Source of the DNA: Rhodopirellula sp. SM50
Lineage (GTDB): Bacteria; Planctomycetota; Planctomycetia; Pirellulales; Pirellulaceae
Assembly: GCF_002289565.1 (NCBI RefSeq)
Contig: NZ_NTFY01000020.1
Span: 1 to 64,000, forward strand
Length of the DNA stretch: 64,000 nucleotides
Reading direction: 5' to 3'
Below, one piece after another: positions 9,395 through 19,516 of this stretch. A program made the translations under genes and the position numbers. Numbering within the stretch: the first letter of the stretch is position 1; every line of letters starts with the position of its first letter. The notes beneath the pieces were generated by a model that was given only the letters and a program-made list of their open reading frames with translations, was not told the origin of the DNA and did not search any database.

Positions 9395-11409
9395 TGCCCA
9401 TGAACTTGCAAATCAACGACGAGCCGAAAACAACGTGCGCCGCGATGTTCACCCGAGCGCGGTCTGCCATCGCCGTCGCGACGTGCGCCAGAGCATGGAG
9501 CGGCCGCTGCCTCACGCTAGCCGCGGCGCAGACAGTCCTGCGTCGCAGCTTGCTCATCTCGTCGATGGTCCTGCTGTGGTGGGTGACATCCGCTGCCGCG
9601 CAAGACGTGAACGTCCAGGTGGCGACCGAAGAGCCACCACACTATGTCGGCGTCAGCGTGATCGTCCAGTTGACCGTCGATGGACTGGAAGCAGATCCGC
9701 CGCCGCAATGCGTCGCCGAGTCCTCCTCGCCGGACGTGCGGGTTCGATTGGCAGGGATCAGTCCGCGAATCGTTCAACGCATGTTTCAGTCGGGCACCCA
9801 AATTCGACGAATTCAACAAGTGACGCACACGATCCAATTTCGCGTTACGGCCAGTCAGCCGGGAGACTATGAAATTGGCCCGTTTGTGATCACCCAAGGC
9901 AAGACCGAAAAGCGTGTTGACGCGATCACGATGTCCTTCGCCGAAGTCCCGACGACGGACGACATGCGGATCCAATTGCAGCTGCCCGAATCCGCCTATC
10001 CCGATCAACGCGTTCCCGTCACCATCCAGTGGTGGTTCGCCGGCGACACCGACAACGTCAATCAGCTCCGAATCGATGGGACGATGTTGGACGAATTCCG
10101 ATTCGCCCCCGACCGCACGCCTGAGCGGGGCGGATCGCGACTGCCGATCGAGACCGAGCAGGGCACCATCTCTCTGGCCGCCACGGCCGAACGCAAAACG
10201 GTCGACGGCAAAGAATTCACGGTCGTTTCGGCACAGCGGACGTTGATCCCGAACCGGCCGGGGACGTACGAGATCGCGCCGATCACCGCGACGATCCAGT
10301 GGGTCACTCAGTGGGACCAGCGTCGGCGATCCCCGCTGGGTGATTTCGGGATCGGCGGTTCGCTACTGGAAGAAGCCTTCGGCGGTCGTCGTCGTCCAGC
10401 GAAAGTCGAGTTGTTTCGCGCCGCAGGCGAACCGTTGACGTTCGAAGTCAAACCGTTCCCCAGCCAAGGCCGTCCGGAAAGCTTTTCGGGTGCCGTCGGG
10501 AACGGGTTTTCTCTCGATGTCACCGCCGACCGCACCGTCGTTCGAGTCGGCGACCCGATCCGTTTGACACTGCACTTGCGCGGTGATGGGAACATCGATG
10601 GCGCGACCCTGCCGCCGCTGTCCGCCGACGGTGGCCTGGATCCCCGGCACTTCCGATTGCCCACCGGTGACGTGACCGGTGTCCTGCAGGACGATCAAGA
10701 CGGCAAGCAGTTTGTGGTCTCGGTCCGTGTGCTCGATGAGAGCATCAACGAAATTCCGTCGATCGCTTATTCGTGGTTTGACGCCGAACAAGAACGTTAC
10801 CAAACCACTCGATCCGAGCCGATCGCCTTGCGCGTCATGCCGGCACAGGTCGTGGGAGCGGACGCGGTCGTCAGCAATCAAGCCGCTCCACCATCGAACG
10901 AGACCGTCGCCAACGATCCAACCGCTCCATCAGCTCGCTCCAGCGGTCCGCGCCGTTTTTCGCTCAGCGGTGCCGACTTGGCGATCGAACGCGATCGGCA
11001 GCGTTTGTTGACGGGATCCACCAGCTTACTCGCCCGTCCGTCATTGCAATTTGCCGGATACGCTCTGGGCTCGCTGTGCCTGATCGTTGCCCTGGTCGAT
11101 CGAAAGCGGCGTCAAGTCGACCCTGCGATTCGGAAAGCGTCGGCTGTTGTGCGGACACAACGGGGACGCGTTGCCGCGGCCGAACGGTTACCGGAAAAGC
11201 AAGCCGCCAAACAGATCGCCGAAGCGCTTCGCGTGGCCCATCTTGAGGTTCCCGAGACGGACCGTTCAGTCATCCAACCAATCATTGCCGAGTGCGAAGC
11301 GATCGCCTACAAACCCGGTGACGACGCCGATGCAAGGATTTCGCCGGATCTGTTGGGTCGTGCCTTGGCAGCCATCGACACCCTGAAACCAAGCAACTCA
11401 ACGGCATGA
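9394..11409 (+). CDS. BatD-like protein with signal peptide and C-terminal membrane helix
   Basis: A 671-residue protein. The ATG at 9394 overlaps the preceding TGA. After an unusually long N-terminal region comes a hydrophobic signal segment (LLISSMVLLWWVTSAAA, near 52-68). The secreted part is all-beta, starting QDVNVQVATEEPPHYVGVSV, typical of BatD (oxygen tolerance, DUF2381-like Ig repeats). A membrane helix near residue 560-580 (FAGYALGSLCLIVALV) precedes a cytoplasmic helical tail. The arrangement fits a periplasm-facing partner of the BatA/BatB VWA complex. A second BatD-type protein is encoded at the operon start, so the two may be paralogues with different tails. Confidence 0.85.
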   Translation: MPMNLQINDEPKTTCAAMFTRARSAIAVATCARAWSGRCLTLAAAQTVLRRSLLISSMVLLWWVTSAAAQDVNVQVATEEPPHYVGVSVIVQLTVDGLEADPPPQCVAESSSPDVRVRLAGISPRIVQRMFQSGTQIRRIQQVTHTIQFRVTASQPGDYEIGPFVITQGKTEKRVDAITMSFAEVPTTDDMRIQLQLPESAYPDQRVPVTIQWWFAGDTDNVNQLRIDGTMLDEFRFAPDRTPERGGSRLPIETEQGTISLAATAERKTVDGKEFTVVSAQRTLIPNRPGTYEIAPITATIQWVTQWDQRRRSPLGDFGIGGSLLEEAFGGRRRPAKVELFRAAGEPLTFEVKPFPSQGRPESFSGAVGNGFSLDVTADRTVVRVGDPIRLTLHLRGDGNIDGATLPPLSADGGLDPRHFRLPTGDVTGVLQDDQDGKQFVVSVRVLDESINEIPSIAYSWFDAEQERYQTTRSEPIALRVMPAQVVGADAVVSNQAAPPSNETVANDPTAPSARSSGPRRFSLSGADLAIERDRQRLLTGSTSLLARPSLQFAGYALGSLCLIVALVDRKRRQVDPAIRKASAVVRTQRGRVAAAERLPEKQAAKQIAEALRVAHLEVPETDRSVIQPIIAECEAIAYKPGDDADARISPDLLGRALAAIDTLKPSNSTA

Positions 11410-12422
11410 TGCGGCCGATCGCTCTTCTGTTCGTCTTGATCCAAATCCTTTGCGGCATGGCAACGCCTGCCCCCGCGGCGGAAGACACTGCGCCCAATGC
11501 CACTTACTTTGGCACTGAAGGAGGTAGCGGAACGGCGCGAGCCGTCCGGTTCCAGCTCGAAAACATCCTGAAAGACCGGAGGGCTCGCGCCCTACCGCTA
11601 ACAACAAACACCCCGATTAAAATTAACGTTAGTGGCATTGACGTTGCGCCCGCGGCTGGAGACGTTGCGCCCGCGGCTGGAGACACCTTGCAGCGAGCGA
11701 TCCAGGCGTACCGTTCGGCGCTGGACGAGGTGCGGCGCGATCGACGTTTGGAATCCTTTTCCCGCGCCGAAACCCTGTTCACGCAGGTGATTGCCGATCA
11801 ACGGTCTCGCACGCCGAACCTACCGCCGAGTGCCGACCTGTATTTCAACCAGGGAAACGCGGCCTTGGGAGCGGAACATCTTGGTGCCGCGATCCTGGCC
11901 TATCGACGTGCTTTGGTGATCGCCCCCAATCATCGGCGTGCGCGTCAGAACCTCGAATTCGCCCGCACGTTGCTGCCCGATTGGGTTCCCGTTCCGGAAG
12001 GGGATGCGCTTTCCTTTGGGTCCTTCTTTGATTGGATGCAAACGATTCAGGCCGGCCAGTGGAACGGAATCGCCGCGATCACCTTTTTGCTGGCGATGGC
12101 ACTGGCGGCGATTCATTTGCGAACGGACAAGACCGTGGCACGCAATCTGGCGGTCGTGTTTCTGATCTTCTGGATTGGCGTGCTCGCCAAAACCTGGGTG
12201 CATCGAAGTGATGCGACCGAGCGAATCGCGGTGGTGACCCTTCCCGAAGTCACCGCGCGGTCGGCCGATTCGATCCATTCGCCGGCAACGTTTCGCGAAC
12301 CCTTGCCCGGCGGCGTGGAAGTCACCGTGGTGGACGACCGCGACGAGTGGGTGCGCGTGCAATTATCCGATGGCCGCGAAGCCTGGCTGCCCGCGTCGGC
12401 GATCGACCTCGTCGCTCCGTAA
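11406..12422 (+). CDS. BatE-like TPR and SH3 membrane protein with an in-frame REP insertion
   Basis: A 338-residue protein overlapping the upstream gene by 4 bp (ATGA). It has a signal peptide (1-24), then about 40 residues (40-66 and 78-93) that are not family-like: they are encoded by a REP-like inverted pair (11524-11550 and 11575-11601) and a 21-bp tandem duplication. A TPR region (about 98-185), two membrane helices (near 219-238 and 246-264) and a C-terminal bacterial SH3 domain (about 292-337, RVQLSDGREAWLPASAI) follow. BatE proteins close Bat operons. The insertion keeps the frame and precedes the TPRs, so function is probably kept. Confidence 0.88.
   Translation: MMRPIALLFVLIQILCGMATPAPAAEDTAPNATYFGTEGGSGTARAVRFQLENILKDRRARALPLTTNTPIKINVSGIDVAPAAGDVAPAAGDTLQRAIQAYRSALDEVRRDRRLESFSRAETLFTQVIADQRSRTPNLPPSADLYFNQGNAALGAEHLGAAILAYRRALVIAPNHRRARQNLEFARTLLPDWVPVPEGDALSFGSFFDWMQTIQAGQWNGIAAITFLLAMALAAIHLRTDKTVARNLAVVFLIFWIGVLAKTWVHRSDATERIAVVTLPEVTARSADSIHSPATFREPLPGGVEVTVVDDRDEWVRVQLSDGREAWLPASAIDLVAP
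11524..11601. repeat. REP-like hairpin inserted in the BatE-like gene
   Basis: Left arm 11524-11550 (gtagcggaacggcgcgagcc...) faces right arm 11575-11601 (accggagggctcgcgcccta...). The right arm is identical over 27 bases to 33515-33541; the left arm differs from 33469-33495 at a few positions. The spacer is 24 bp here and 19 bp at 33.5 kb. The hairpin is translated in frame. Confidence 0.85.
11640..11681. repeat. 21-bp tandem duplication in coding sequence
   Basis: gacgttgcgcccgcggctgg plus one base is present twice in direct succession, encoding DVAPAAG twice in the BatE-like protein, directly after the REP-derived segment. Confidence 0.9.
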
Positions 12423-12427
12423 TTCAC

Positions 12428-12990
12428 CCAAACTTGTTCCCAGGCTCCTGCCTGGGAACACACCGTCGCGGAGGCTCCCGCCTCCTGACCGCAAACCGCA
12501 TGTGGCGAGAGCCACACCAACATCCCGTTCCAAGGCGGAGCGTCCAAACTTGTTCCCAGGCTCCCGCCTGGGAACACACTGTCCCGGAGGCTCCCGCCTC
12601 CTGACCGCAAACCGCGTGTGGCGAGAGCCACACCAACATCCCGTTCCAAGGCGGAGCCTTGGAACGAGCGTCCAAACTTGTTCCCAGGCTCCGGCCTGGG
12701 AACACACTGTCCCGGAGGCTCCCGCCTCCCGACCGCAAACCGCGTGTGGCGAGAGTCACACCGGCATCCCGTTCCAAGGCGGAGCCTTGGAACGAGCGTC
12801 CAAACTTGTTCCCAGGCTCCGGCCTGGGAACACACTGTCGCGGAGGCTCCCGCCTCCTGACCGCACACCGCGTGTGGCAAGAGCCACACCAACATCCCGT
12901 TCCAAGGCAGAGCCTTGGAACGAGCGTCAAACTTGTTCCCAGGCTCCCGCCTGGGAACACACTGTCGCGGAGGCTCCCGCCTCCTGACCG
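12428..12990. repeat. Tandem array of multi-palindrome units (about 4.5 copies)
   Basis: Units begin with aacttgttcccaggctcc at 12431, 12547, 12675, 12803 and 12930, giving periods of 116, 128, 128 and 127 bp. The first unit lacks about 12 bp (the ccttggaacgag half of one palindrome). Every full unit carries four small palindromes: ttcccaggct/cctgggaa, ggaggctcccgcctcc, gtgtggcgagagccacac and cgttccaaggcggagccttggaacg. Several open frames run through it on both strands but simply reflect the repeat. It fills the gap between the convergent Bat operon and DUF1501 gene. Confidence 0.95.
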
Positions 12991-13008
12991 TGGCACAGCA
13001 TCGCACCG

Positions 13009-14412
13009 TCACGCCAGCACCTTTTCAATCACGTTGCCGTGCACGTTGGTCAGCCGAAAGTGAAACCCTTTGTAGCGAAACGTCAGCCGTTTATGGTTGA
13101 TCCCCAGCAGGTGCAACACCGTCGCGTGAAAATCGTGGACATGGAAGGGATCTTCCGTTGCGGTGAATCCGAAATCATCGGTCACACCGTAGCTGCATCC
13201 CGGCTTGACGCCACCGCCGGCCATCCATAACGGACCGCTTTTGGTGTGATGATCTCGTCCGCTACCGCCCTGCGACATCGGCGTGCGACCGAATTCGCCG
13301 CCCCAAATCACAAGTGTGTCTTCCAACATGCCGCGTTGTTTCAGATCTTTCAACAAGGCCGCACATCCTTGATCGACCTCCTTCGTGCGCGCCGTGATGC
13401 CTTTGACGACACCGCTGTGATGATCCCATCCGGTATGATAAAGCTGGATGAAGCGAACACCCCGCTCGGCCATGCGGCGTGCCATCAAACAATTGGAACC
13501 AAAGCTGCCATCGGGTTTTTCACCGACGCCATAGAGCCGGCGGGTGGTCGCCGACTCTGACGAGAATTCGGCCAATTCCGGTACACTGGTCTGCATTTGA
13601 AAGGCCAGTTCATACTGATTGATCCGGGTCAGAATCTCGGGATCATCGACCTGGTCATGGTGGAGTCGATTGAGCGATTCGATCGATCGGATCGTTTCGG
13701 CTTGACTGGTCGCGTTGATGCCGCTGGGAGATTTGAGATAGTTCAGCGGTTGCTCACTGCCGTAGAATTCCACGCCTTGATGTTTGCCCGGCAAGAACCC
13801 GTTGTGCCACGCCGTGGTCGGAATGGGTTGCCCCAAGGGACCACTTCGCATGACCACAAAGCTCGGCAAGTCTTCGGTTTCGGCGCCCAATCCATAGGAC
13901 AACCAGGATCCCATGCTCGGTCTTCCCGCGATACTGAACCCCGTGTTCATGAAGGTGTGCGCGGGATCATGATTGACCTGATCGGTTTGCAAGGTGCGAA
14001 CCACGCAAAGATCGTCGGCGACCGTCTGGAGGTGCGGCAACAGGTTGGAGATTCTTTGGCCGGATTTCCCGCACGGCTTGAATCCGACGTCCGTCCCGAA
14101 ACATTTGAGAGCTTCGTATTGCAGGAAGGCCAGCTTCACGCCATCGGTCAACGACTTGGGAATCGCTTTCCCGTTGAGTTCGCGGAGCATCGGTTTGTCG
14201 TCAAACGTTTCGAACTGACTCGGCCCCCCGGACATGTATAGGTAAATCACCCGCTTGGCTTTGGGCGGATGATTCGGAAACGACCGCTGGGACGATGACG
14301 CGGCGGACGATCGCTCGCCGAGCATCGACCCGAGCGCCGCCGCGGCGATGCCACTGGCGGACCGCCCAAAGAAATGGCGGCGTGTCACGTCCAGGATGTC
14401 AGGATGATTCAT
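13009..14412 (-). CDS. DUF1501 domain protein (copy 1)
   Basis: A 467-residue protein of the planctomycete-abundant DUF1501 family, related to the alkaline phosphatase/sulfatase fold. A twin-arginine-like N-terminus (RRHFFGRSASGIAAAALGSM, about 11-30) suggests Tat export. Typical family blocks are KAKRVIYLYMSGGPSQFETF, MGSWLSYGLG, and IWGGEFGRTPMSQ near 370. Family members are always encoded with a DUF1549/DUF1553 partner, here the gene immediately upstream, 3 bp away. The enzymatic role is not established; a periplasmic or paryphoplasmic hydrolase-like role is an inference from fold. Confidence 0.92.
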   Translation of the reverse strand: MNHPDILDVTRRHFFGRSASGIAAAALGSMLGERSSAASSSQRSFPNHPPKAKRVIYLYMSGGPSQFETFDDKPMLRELNGKAIPKSLTDGVKLAFLQYEALKCFGTDVGFKPCGKSGQRISNLLPHLQTVADDLCVVRTLQTDQVNHDPAHTFMNTGFSIAGRPSMGSWLSYGLGAETEDLPSFVVMRSGPLGQPIPTTAWHNGFLPGKHQGVEFYGSEQPLNYLKSPSGINATSQAETIRSIESLNRLHHDQVDDPEILTRINQYELAFQMQTSVPELAEFSSESATTRRLYGVGEKPDGSFGSNCLMARRMAERGVRFIQLYHTGWDHHSGVVKGITARTKEVDQGCAALLKDLKQRGMLEDTLVIWGGEFGRTPMSQGGSGRDHHTKSGPLWMAGGGVKPGCSYGVTDDFGFTATEDPFHVHDFHATVLHLLGINHKRLTFRYKGFHFRLTNVHGNVIEKVLA

Positions 14413-14415
14413 GGT

Positions 14416-17400
14416 TCAGGACCGGGTCAGGAATTCGTGGAGGTTCAAGATGGCACGCGCAACCGCAGTCCAAGCCGCGATTTCGGGTGCGTCAGCGTGC
14501 GCAGGAGGCGAGGCTTGACCGATTGAAACCAATTGCTGCGCATCGTCGGTAGCGTTTCGATAGTGGGCTCGTTGACTGACCACCAGTTTTTCCAACACAT
14601 CGATCTCGTCCGCCGAAGGTCGACGTTGCAACGACAACCAGAACGCCGATTCGATCCGTTCTCGATCACTGCGATCCGAGGCGTCGCAGATCCGCATCGC
14701 CAGCACCCGCGCCGCTTCGACAAAAATTGGATCATTCAATAACGACAGTGCCTGCCCCGGGGTATTGGTGATGTTCCGCTTCGCCGTACACTCTTGACGC
14801 GTCGGCGCATCGAACGCCAGCATCGTCGGATGGATGTTCTGACGCTTCCAAAATGTATAAAGGCTGCGATCGTACTGCGCCGCATCGGGGCTGGTTTCCC
14901 AGAGCATGTGACGACTTCCATACATGACCTTGTCCGAACGTGACCAATAGGGATCCGGTTGATAGGGAAAGAAACTCTCGGTGGGAATTTCCTCCGTGTC
15001 ACGCAACAGCCCTGCGGCGAGCAACGCCGAATCGCGGATACTTTCGGCGTTCAAACGGAAACGGCTTTGTCTGGCGTGCCAACGATTGCCCGGGTCACGC
15101 TCCCGCAGATCCTGCGATGGGGTGGAACTGAGTTGGTAAGCCCGGGTCGATGTCAACAATCGCACCATGTGGTCGCGGTCCCAGCCACTATCGCGAAACT
15201 CACAAGCCAGCCAGTCAAGCAGATCCAGATTGGACGGCCAATCGCCTTGGGTACCGGAATCTTCGAGCGTCTCACTCAATCCCCGCCCAAAGAATTGGTG
15301 CCAGAGCCGGTTGACCGACACGCGCGCGACCAGCGGGTGAGCGTCTGAGAAAAGCCATCGTGCCAGATCCAGACGCGTCAACGGTTGGGAACGTTCGGCA
15401 ACCTCTTGTGCGTTCAAAAATTCTGGATACGCCGGCGAGACGATCGGCCCGGATTCGTCTTGATAATCACCGCGATTGAGCAGCCGCGTCGTCTTGCGCT
15501 GGCGTGCCTGCTTTGACACCAGCACGGGCATCGCGGTCGCACGCATCAAAAAGAGTTCCGATTCCAAACGCCGCAACTCGGCCATCTGCTCGTGTTGAGT
15601 TTGCTCACGAAACGCATCGATGACAATCTCTCGCTGCAGTTCCGTCCGTTTGCCCGCGTCGGTCTTGAGCGCCGAAGCGACGAATTCGGCACGACTCTGG
15701 TAGACCTGTCGGTTCATGGGTTGTTGCCACCAGCGACGGACGGCGGTTTCGCCCAGCGCGAGTGCCGTCGCCTTGTCCGTTCGCAGTTCCAACCCGCTGT
15801 CACCCCAGCCCACGCGGCCTCCGCTGTGCAACCAAGCCATGCCACAGCGTTCGAAGGTCTTGCCGCCGACAGGTGGAATCTGTTTGCCGAACGGGACACG
15901 CAAACGTACCCAACCCGACTGCTGGGGAAGGTCACCGAGCCGCACAACTCGCTCGGGAGCACTCCACGGTTGTCGCTCAGCCAGTTCGCCCGACGTGTCA
16001 TCACCCCAGTAATAGGTTTCGTAGTTGGCGGTGTTCCACCCCAGTCGGCCGTAGTCACCATTGGAAATTTGAAACCCGATCATGTCCGGGCGATCATCTT
16101 CATCAATCCAAACGTCGACGTACCAAGCGTCTTTCGTTTCATCTGTTTTTTGTCCACCAGGATTCAAGTAACCGGTCATCAATTCCGCGGCGTGATGCCG
16201 GTGAAGCCGCCCGGGGTCGCTGTGGGTCTGGCGGGCGAATCGGCCATCGAAGTTCGCGACAGAAAAACTCCCTTCCACAACGCGAGCTGCCGGAATCTGA
16301 GCGGGAACCCAGACGAAATCGGTGCGAGATTCGGGATCTTTCAGTTTGGCGAGGATGGCGTTTTCCCATTCCGCAATCTCGTCGATCGGTTTAGCAGCGA
16401 TGGCCTGCTTGAGCTGATCGATCTTTTTCGAAAGCTGGCGATCATGCCGCGCGGATATGGCATCGCCGTGGACATAATGCAGCGGCTCGCGGCGATCGCC
16501 GGGCGTGTAGACGCCGGCTTCGACCAGGTCATCAAAAAATGCGGCCAGGCTGTAGTAATCTTTGGCGGAGAACGGGTCAAATTTGTGGTCATGGCATTCT
16601 GCGCAGCCGGTCGTCATTCCCATCCACACCGTGCCCAGCGCGCGAACATGCTCTCCCTTGAGCTTGTACAGCTGCTCTTTCTCAATCGCACCGGCTTCGC
16701 AATTCGTGTTGACGATACGGTTGTATCCCGACGCGATCAGTTGGTCGTCGCTGGGATCGGGAAGCAAATCGCCGGCCAACTGCTCGATCGAAAACTGATC
16801 AAATGGCATGTTTTGATCGATCGCGTTGATGACCCACGCTCGGTAGGCGCCCGACGCGATCGGTTCGTCGCTGACAAACCCACTGGTATCGGCCCAGCGC
16901 ACCAGATCCAGCCAACGGATGGCTTGGTGTTCGGCGTAGGCAAGCTGTGACATCCAGCGATCGCGAAAGTCAAAGAAGTTTCGTTCGGTCGGATCTTGTT
17001 CAAACGCAGCCACTTCCGCGGCCGTCGGCGGCAATCCACGCAAGTCAAAACTCAGTCGGCGCAATCGTTCTCGCGGAGTTGCGATGGGAACCGAAGAGGC
17101 GCCCTGTTCGGCCCACCCGGATGCCAACAGGGCGTCGATCGCAGCGGCCGCCTGCCCGTGACTTGACACCCCCGTGCCATCTGCAGAAACGGGAACTTCG
17201 GGGCGTTCCAGCGACTGCCACGCCCAGTGTTGCTGGTACTCCGCCCCCTGATCGATCCAGCGTCGGAGCAGGTCAACATCCGCGGCCGAGAGTTGTTTGT
17301 CGGAATCCGGCGGCGGCATGATTTCGTCCGGGTCATCGCTCAGGATGCGTCGCACGAATTCAGACTGATCGGACTCGCCGGGCACGATCACGCCGCTGTC

Positions 17401-17592
17401 GGTCGCATCGTCGAATGAATCCAATCGCAAATCGGCTTCCCGACTCGATTCGTCGGGGCCATGACAGAGCAAACAGTTCTCGCTCAGGATCGGTCGGATG
17501 TCACGATTAAAATCGACGCGTTCTTCGCCGGCTGCCACAACGGGCAGAGCAATCATCAACGTCAACAGCACTCGCGTCAGGGAAATCATCAT
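14416..17592 (-). CDS. PSCyt1-DUF1549-DUF1553 protein (copy 1)
   Basis: A 1058-residue secreted protein. I choose the ATG at 17592 ([20 protein letters not shown], signal peptide); the frame is open for 29 more residues but those are read from an upstream interspersed repeat. PSCyt1 carries a haem-type CLLCH motif near residue 38. DUF1549 follows (about 130-340, with [15 protein letters not shown]), then an inserted beta-rich region (about 440-620) and DUF1553 at the C-terminus ([19 protein letters not shown] near 770). The domain set is planctomycete-specific and of unknown activity; polysaccharide degradation has been proposed from genome context in the group. It precedes DUF1501 in a two-gene operon. 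Confidence 0.93.
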   Translation of the reverse strand: MMISLTRVLLTLMIALPVVAAGEERVDFNRDIRPILSENCLLCHGPDESSREADLRLDSFDDATDSGVIVPGESDQSEFVRRILSDDPDEIMPPPDSDKQLSAADVDLLRRWIDQGAEYQQHWAWQSLERPEVPVSADGTGVSSHGQAAAAIDALLASGWAEQGASSVPIATPRERLRRLSFDLRGLPPTAAEVAAFEQDPTERNFFDFRDRWMSQLAYAEHQAIRWLDLVRWADTSGFVSDEPIASGAYRAWVINAIDQNMPFDQFSIEQLAGDLLPDPSDDQLIASGYNRIVNTNCEAGAIEKEQLYKLKGEHVRALGTVWMGMTTGCAECHDHKFDPFSAKDYYSLAAFFDDLVEAGVYTPGDRREPLHYVHGDAISARHDRQLSKKIDQLKQAIAAKPIDEIAEWENAILAKLKDPESRTDFVWVPAQIPAARVVEGSFSVANFDGRFARQTHSDPGRLHRHHAAELMTGYLNPGGQKTDETKDAWYVDVWIDEDDRPDMIGFQISNGDYGRLGWNTANYETYYWGDDTSGELAERQPWSAPERVVRLGDLPQQSGWVRLRVPFGKQIPPVGGKTFERCGMAWLHSGGRVGWGDSGLELRTDKATALALGETAVRRWWQQPMNRQVYQSRAEFVASALKTDAGKRTELQREIVIDAFREQTQHEQMAELRRLESELFLMRATAMPVLVSKQARQRKTTRLLNRGDYQDESGPIVSPAYPEFLNAQEVAERSQPLTRLDLARWLFSDAHPLVARVSVNRLWHQFFGRGLSETLEDSGTQGDWPSNLDLLDWLACEFRDSGWDRDHMVRLLTSTRAYQLSSTPSQDLRERDPGNRWHARQSRFRLNAESIRDSALLAAGLLRDTEEIPTESFFPYQPDPYWSRSDKVMYGSRHMLWETSPDAAQYDRSLYTFWKRQNIHPTMLAFDAPTRQECTAKRNITNTPGQALSLLNDPIFVEAARVLAMRICDASDRSDRERIESAFWLSLQRRPSADEIDVLEKLVVSQRAHYRNATDDAQQLVSIGQASPPAHADAPEIAAWTAVARAILNLHEFLTRS

Positions 17593-17712
17593 CGTGGCGT
17601 CAGCTTCCAGCTTGCGAATTTGTTCTTCCGCAAGCCAAAGTGGCGTAAGCTTCCAGCTTGCGAATGCGGTCCTCCGCAAACCAGAGTGGCGTAAGCTTCC
17701 AGCTTGCGTGTG
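17593..17712. repeat. Three tandem 'gtaagcttccagcttgcg' repeats
   Basis: Between the DUF1553 gene and the AraC gene (192 bp, divergent), the unit gtggcgtaagcttccagctt repeats three times at roughly 50-bp spacing. It belongs to the interspersed family also at 19386 and 35961. It occupies the probable promoter region of both genes and creates a false N-terminal extension of the DUF1553 frame. Confidence 0.85.
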
Positions 17713-17784
17713 GTCGCCCCAATTCTACCTTCTCGCGCCCCAGACTTCTTGCACGGATCTCGACGCGTTTGGTAGATTTTGACC

Positions 17785-18549
17785 ATGCCCGCAACACCTC
17801 CCCACCCATTCCAACAGCAGTTTTTTCGGAAACAACCTCTCGCGGAGTCGTTCATTGCACTCTTTGACGCACTCCCGCAGACCTATTTTTACGCCAAGGA
17901 CGTCGACAGCCGTTTTGTCAAGGTGAACCAACAGTTCTTGGACAACCATGGGCTTGCCGATGAGTCCGAGGCGATCGGTAAGACCGACCACGACCTGCAT
18001 CCCCCGCTGCTCGCCAAGGCCTACATCGAAGAGGATCGACGTGTGATGTCGAATCGCCAGCCGCTGCCCGGACAGGTCTGGCTGGTGCTGCATCGCCGCC
18101 AGACCCCGCGTTGGTACGTGTCGACGAAAACGCCGTTGTTCAATGTTCACGATGAAGTCATCGGTATCGCCGGCGCGATGTACCGGATCGAGCATCAACA
18201 GGAACTGACGCGGCACCTGCAGGAATTATTGCCCGCCGCACGGCACATTGAACGGCACTACAACGAATCGATCTCGATGGCGGAGATGGCAGACATGACA
18301 GGGCTTTCCTCGACGCACTTCAATCGACGCTTTCGACAACTGCTGCGGATGACCCCGATGCAATACTTGCGCAGCATCCGAGTTCAGGCGGCACGCGATC
18401 TGCTGACGACGTCCTCCAGAACGCTTGCGGAGATCGCGGTTGCCGTCGGGTACTCCGACCAAAGTCATTTGACCAAACGGTTCCGCGAAGTCACCGGAAT
18501 CACGCCAGCCGCCTACCGCCGACAGTTCATGAAATCCAGCGGCGAGTGA
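17785..18549 (+). CDS. PAS-AraC family transcriptional regulator
   Basis: A 254-residue regulator from the ATG at 17785; an in-frame TTG lies two codons upstream. Residues 20-135 form a PAS-type sensor domain (ALPQTYFYAKDVDSRFVKVN, then IGKTDHDLHPP), and residues about 150-252 hold the two AraC helix-turn-helix motifs (MAEMADMTGLSSTHFNRRFR and LAEIAVAVGYSDQSHLTKRF). It should bind DNA in the cytoplasm. Being divergent from the DUF1553-DUF1501 operon, it may control that operon; this is inference from position. A very similar PAS-AraC layout is common beside DUF1501/DUF1553 genes in planctomycetes. Confidence 0.93.
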   Translation: MPATPPHPFQQQFFRKQPLAESFIALFDALPQTYFYAKDVDSRFVKVNQQFLDNHGLADESEAIGKTDHDLHPPLLAKAYIEEDRRVMSNRQPLPGQVWLVLHRRQTPRWYVSTKTPLFNVHDEVIGIAGAMYRIEHQQELTRHLQELLPAARHIERHYNESISMAEMADMTGLSSTHFNRRFRQLLRMTPMQYLRSIRVQAARDLLTTSSRTLAEIAVAVGYSDQSHLTKRFREVTGITPAAYRRQFMKSSGE

Positions 18550-18552
18550 CGT

Positions 18553-18735
18553 CGTGCAGTTTTGAAAGTCACCCTCCCGTGTGCGGGAGGGTCGAGCGCA
18601 GCGAGGGGAGGGCTTCCGACGTTGATGCTCCATCGTTGCCATCAATTTTGGCGTCGCAACAACCCTTCCCGTGTCGTCACACATTCCTCCGCGCCCCTCC
18701 CAGAGGGAGGGTGACGAAACTCCTTTATTTTCACC
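18553..18735. repeat. Interspersed palindromic repeat cluster (gtcgagcgcagcgag family), copy 2
   Basis: The block tcgtgcagttttgaaagtca, ggagggtcgagcgcagcgag and ctcccagagggagggtgacg repeats the features of 3200-3490. It fills most of the 350-bp gap between the AraC and Usp genes; the remainder up to 18901 probably holds the Usp promoter. Confidence 0.8.
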
Positions 18736-18901
18736 TCGTCCGAGGATCTGTCGGTAGAATTCTCTGTACAAGTAAGACCGAGTCGGCGCAGTACTGCGTT
18801 TCCGACAAAATCACCGTTTGCAAAAGTCGCCGTCAGTTTAGATTGTCGTGCAGATGTTCGAAAACGTTTTTGTTTCTACTACCGATTAAAAGGATGCCAT
18901 C

Positions 18902-19342
18902 GTGAGTGATTTGACGCCGATCTCGGAGATCTTGGTTCCCGTAGACTTCAGCGAGTGTTCCCGCCGCGCGTTGCAGTATGCCATGCGGATCGCCGCGGCG
19001 AGCAATGCGCATATCCACCTCTTGAACGTCATCGATGACCCCACGTTGATTCACCAATCGACCGATCAAAAGTTTCGTGACCGGCAGGCCGACAAAATCG
19101 AAGAACAGTTCCTGAATGTGATGAGCCCCGAGGATCGCGCGCGTTTCCGGACGACGACCAGCATTCGCTTCGGAACGGCCTATCACGAAATCGAAACGTA
19201 CGCCAAAGAGCACGACATCGAATTGATCGTGATGGGAAACTCCGCCCGCTCCAGCCTCTCCAGCGCCATCCTGGGCAGCGTTTCCGGACACACCATCCGT
19301 CACGCGGTCTGCCCCGTCATGACAGTCACGCATCACTGCTAA
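18902..19342 (+). CDS. Universal stress protein (UspA family)
   Basis: A 146-residue single-domain Usp. The start is the GTG at 18902, with an aaaagga ribosome-binding site 7 bp upstream; the nearby ATG at 18894 is out of frame. ILVPVDFSECSRRALQYAMR opens the fold and the ATP-loop region is VMGNSARSSLSSAILGSVS near residues 113-131. The usual G-2X-G-9X-G(S/T) is changed at the second glycine (alanine here), so ATP binding may be weakened. These proteins respond to stress or starvation. It stands alone between repeats. Confidence 0.93.
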   Translation: MSDLTPISEILVPVDFSECSRRALQYAMRIAAASNAHIHLLNVIDDPTLIHQSTDQKFRDRQADKIEEQFLNVMSPEDRARFRTTTSIRFGTAYHEIETYAKEHDIELIVMGNSARSSLSSAILGSVSGHTIRHAVCPVMTVTHHC

Positions 19343-19347
19343 CGAGA

Positions 19348-19452
19348 GTGGGATAGGCTTCCAGCCTGTCAGTCCCGGACGACACCGTGGCGTAAGCTTC
19401 CAGCTTGCGAGTCCCCTGTGAATCAACAGGCAAGCCAGAGGCTTACCCCACG
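19348..19452. repeat. Interspersed palindromes (two related families side by side)
   Basis: gtgggataggcttccagcct at 19348-19370 is a half-palindrome of the 2135 family. It is followed at 19386-19452 by an inverted pair starting gtggcgtaagcttccagctt and ending ggcttaccccacg. It lies just after the Usp stop codon and may serve as a terminator between convergent genes. Confidence 0.8.
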
Positions 19453-19516
19453 ATTAAACGGAAACAAAACGCTCGCCCACTGAGTCTTCGCTCGTTGCGA
19501 CAAAACTTTCCTCCAT

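Noticed and set aside
12363-13063. Several open frames on both strands and a possible CRISPR array
   Set aside because: The frames simply follow the 128-bp repeat. Units are contiguous without unique spacers and are far too long for CRISPR repeats.
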